Part shown: piece after piece, positions 14,776-15,376 of the stretch
How positions within the stretch are numbered: the first letter of the stretch is position 1
Layout of the letters: each line of letters opens with the position of its first letter
Origin: JAJKIV01 sp036274195
GTDB lineage: Bacteria; Gemmatimonadota; Gemmatimonadetes; Gemmatimonadales; Gemmatimonadaceae
DNA length: 15,376 nt
Direction of reading: 5' to 3'
Assembly: GCA_036274195.1 (NCBI GenBank)
Contig: DASUGD010000141.1
Coordinates: forward strand, 1-15,376
Position numbers and translations under genes: made by a program
Notes under the pieces: model-generated
Seen by the model: the letters and a program-made list of their open reading frames with translations, nothing else
What the model was told of the DNA's origin: nothing
Databases searched by the model: none

Positions 14776-15376
14776 ATGACGACCGAGACGTCCGCGGTTT
14801 CGCTCGAAGCCAAAAGTCCCTACGAGCTGCGGGTCCATCTGGGCGATGGGGTCCCCGAGCAGACGGTTCGTGAAGCCCTCGCGAGCGGAGATCTGGGGTT
14901 CCTTCACTCCTTCACCACCGGCTCCGCGGTCGATGGGCCGGGCGTGCGAGTGGTGGCCTGGACATCCGGTTGCATGTGGCGCTGCCGCTATTGCCACAAC
15001 CCGGACACGTGGACCTTACGAAACGGCTTTCCGGTTTCGATATCCCGCGCGACCGAGGAGCTGAAGAAGTACAGTCACGGGCTCAAGATCATGAATGGCG
15101 GATTCACCCTGAGTGGAGGTGAACCGCTGATGCAGCACCGGTTCGCCGTGAAGCTCCTCGCCGCGGCGAAGAAGATGGGCATTCACACCACCATCGAGAC
15201 CAACGGATACTACGCCGACAAGGTCAGCGATGCCGAGCTGGAATACATCGATCTCGTTATGCTCGGGATGAAGACCTGGGATGCGGCGCGGCACAAGCAG
15301 CTCGTAGGCCTCGAGAATGGTCCGACGCTCGCGTTCGCGCGCCGTCTGGCCGAGCGGAAGCGGCCCATGTGGTTCC
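14776..15376 (+). CDS. pflA: pyruvate formate-lyase activating enzyme (radical SAM), 3' end beyond window
   Basis: Installs the glycyl radical on PFL using S-adenosylmethionine and a [4Fe-4S] cluster. The first 200 codons are present, probably about two thirds of the protein. The cluster motif CMWRCRYC (C-x3-C-x2-C) is followed by HNPDTW, the SAM-binding GGFTLSGGEPLMQ, ETNGYY and VMLGMKTWD, all typical of PflA. A segment of about 45 residues precedes the usual family start (GFLHSFTTGSAVDGPG); it includes PYELRVHLGDGVPEQTVREA and has no recognised domain. The ATG comes four bases after the pflB stop, with only a weak GGG upstream, so coupling is likely. An alternative internal start cannot be ruled out. 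Confidence 0.95.
   Translation, partial: MTTETSAVSLEAKSPYELRVHLGDGVPEQTVREALASGDLGFLHSFTTGSAVDGPGVRVVAWTSGCMWRCRYCHNPDTWTLRNGFPVSISRATEELKKYSHGLKIMNGGFTLSGGEPLMQHRFAVKLLAAAKKMGIHTTIETNGYYADKVSDAELEYIDLVMLGMKTWDAARHKQLVGLENGPTLAFARRLAERKRPMWF

Noticed and set aside
12507..15376. Glycyl radical microcompartment locus
   Set aside because: The enzyme is a standard PFL without an encapsulation peptide, and no shell-protein gene is present.

Overview
This 15.4 kb window is high-GC bacterial DNA. A PadR regulator sits next to a duplicated-core MacB/FtsX orphan permease (ADOP), alongside a large sortilin/BNR-repeat secreted protein and a four-helix-bundle (S23/IVS-type) protein. That combination suggests Gemmatimonadota, with Acidobacteriota as the second choice. 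The assignment is an inference from gene content; there is no rRNA or tRNA here to confirm it.

Layout. Positions 1-2931 (minus strand) hold a two-gene padR-ADOP permease unit with a well-formed promoter and a palindrome at the predicted start of transcription. Positions 3024-3748 hold a small cassette: one four-helix-bundle gene (plus strand) between two arrays of a 17-bp repeat in opposite orientation, sharing a perfect 23-bp inverted repeat. Positions 3753-7010 (minus strand) encode a secreted protein of about 1085 residues with eleven Asp-box (BNR) motifs. A 396-bp divergent gap (7011-7406) carries two inverted repeats with a common TCGGAAG core.

Positions 7407-15376 (plus strand) form a tightly packed six-gene operon: Fe-S L-serine dehydratase, MFS transporter, phosphate acetyl/butyryltransferase, acetate kinase, pyruvate formate-lyase and its radical-SAM activase (cut by the window end). 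Together these give a complete serine fermentation route: serine to pyruvate and ammonia, pyruvate to acetyl-CoA and formate, acetyl-CoA to acetyl phosphate, then acetate and ATP. The logic is like the E. coli tdc operon, but with a different transporter and a dedicated phosphotransacylase. The serine dehydratase carries an 84-residue N-terminal extension that reads as a Tat lipoprotein signal placed in front of the canonical start. This raises the possibility of an exported, or dually located, deaminase.

Across the window the octamer CGTTAGGC is strongly over-represented, on both strands and both inside and outside genes. Inside genes it often forces rare codons such as TTA, CTA and CCT, which points to selection or a mutational process acting on DNA rather than on protein.
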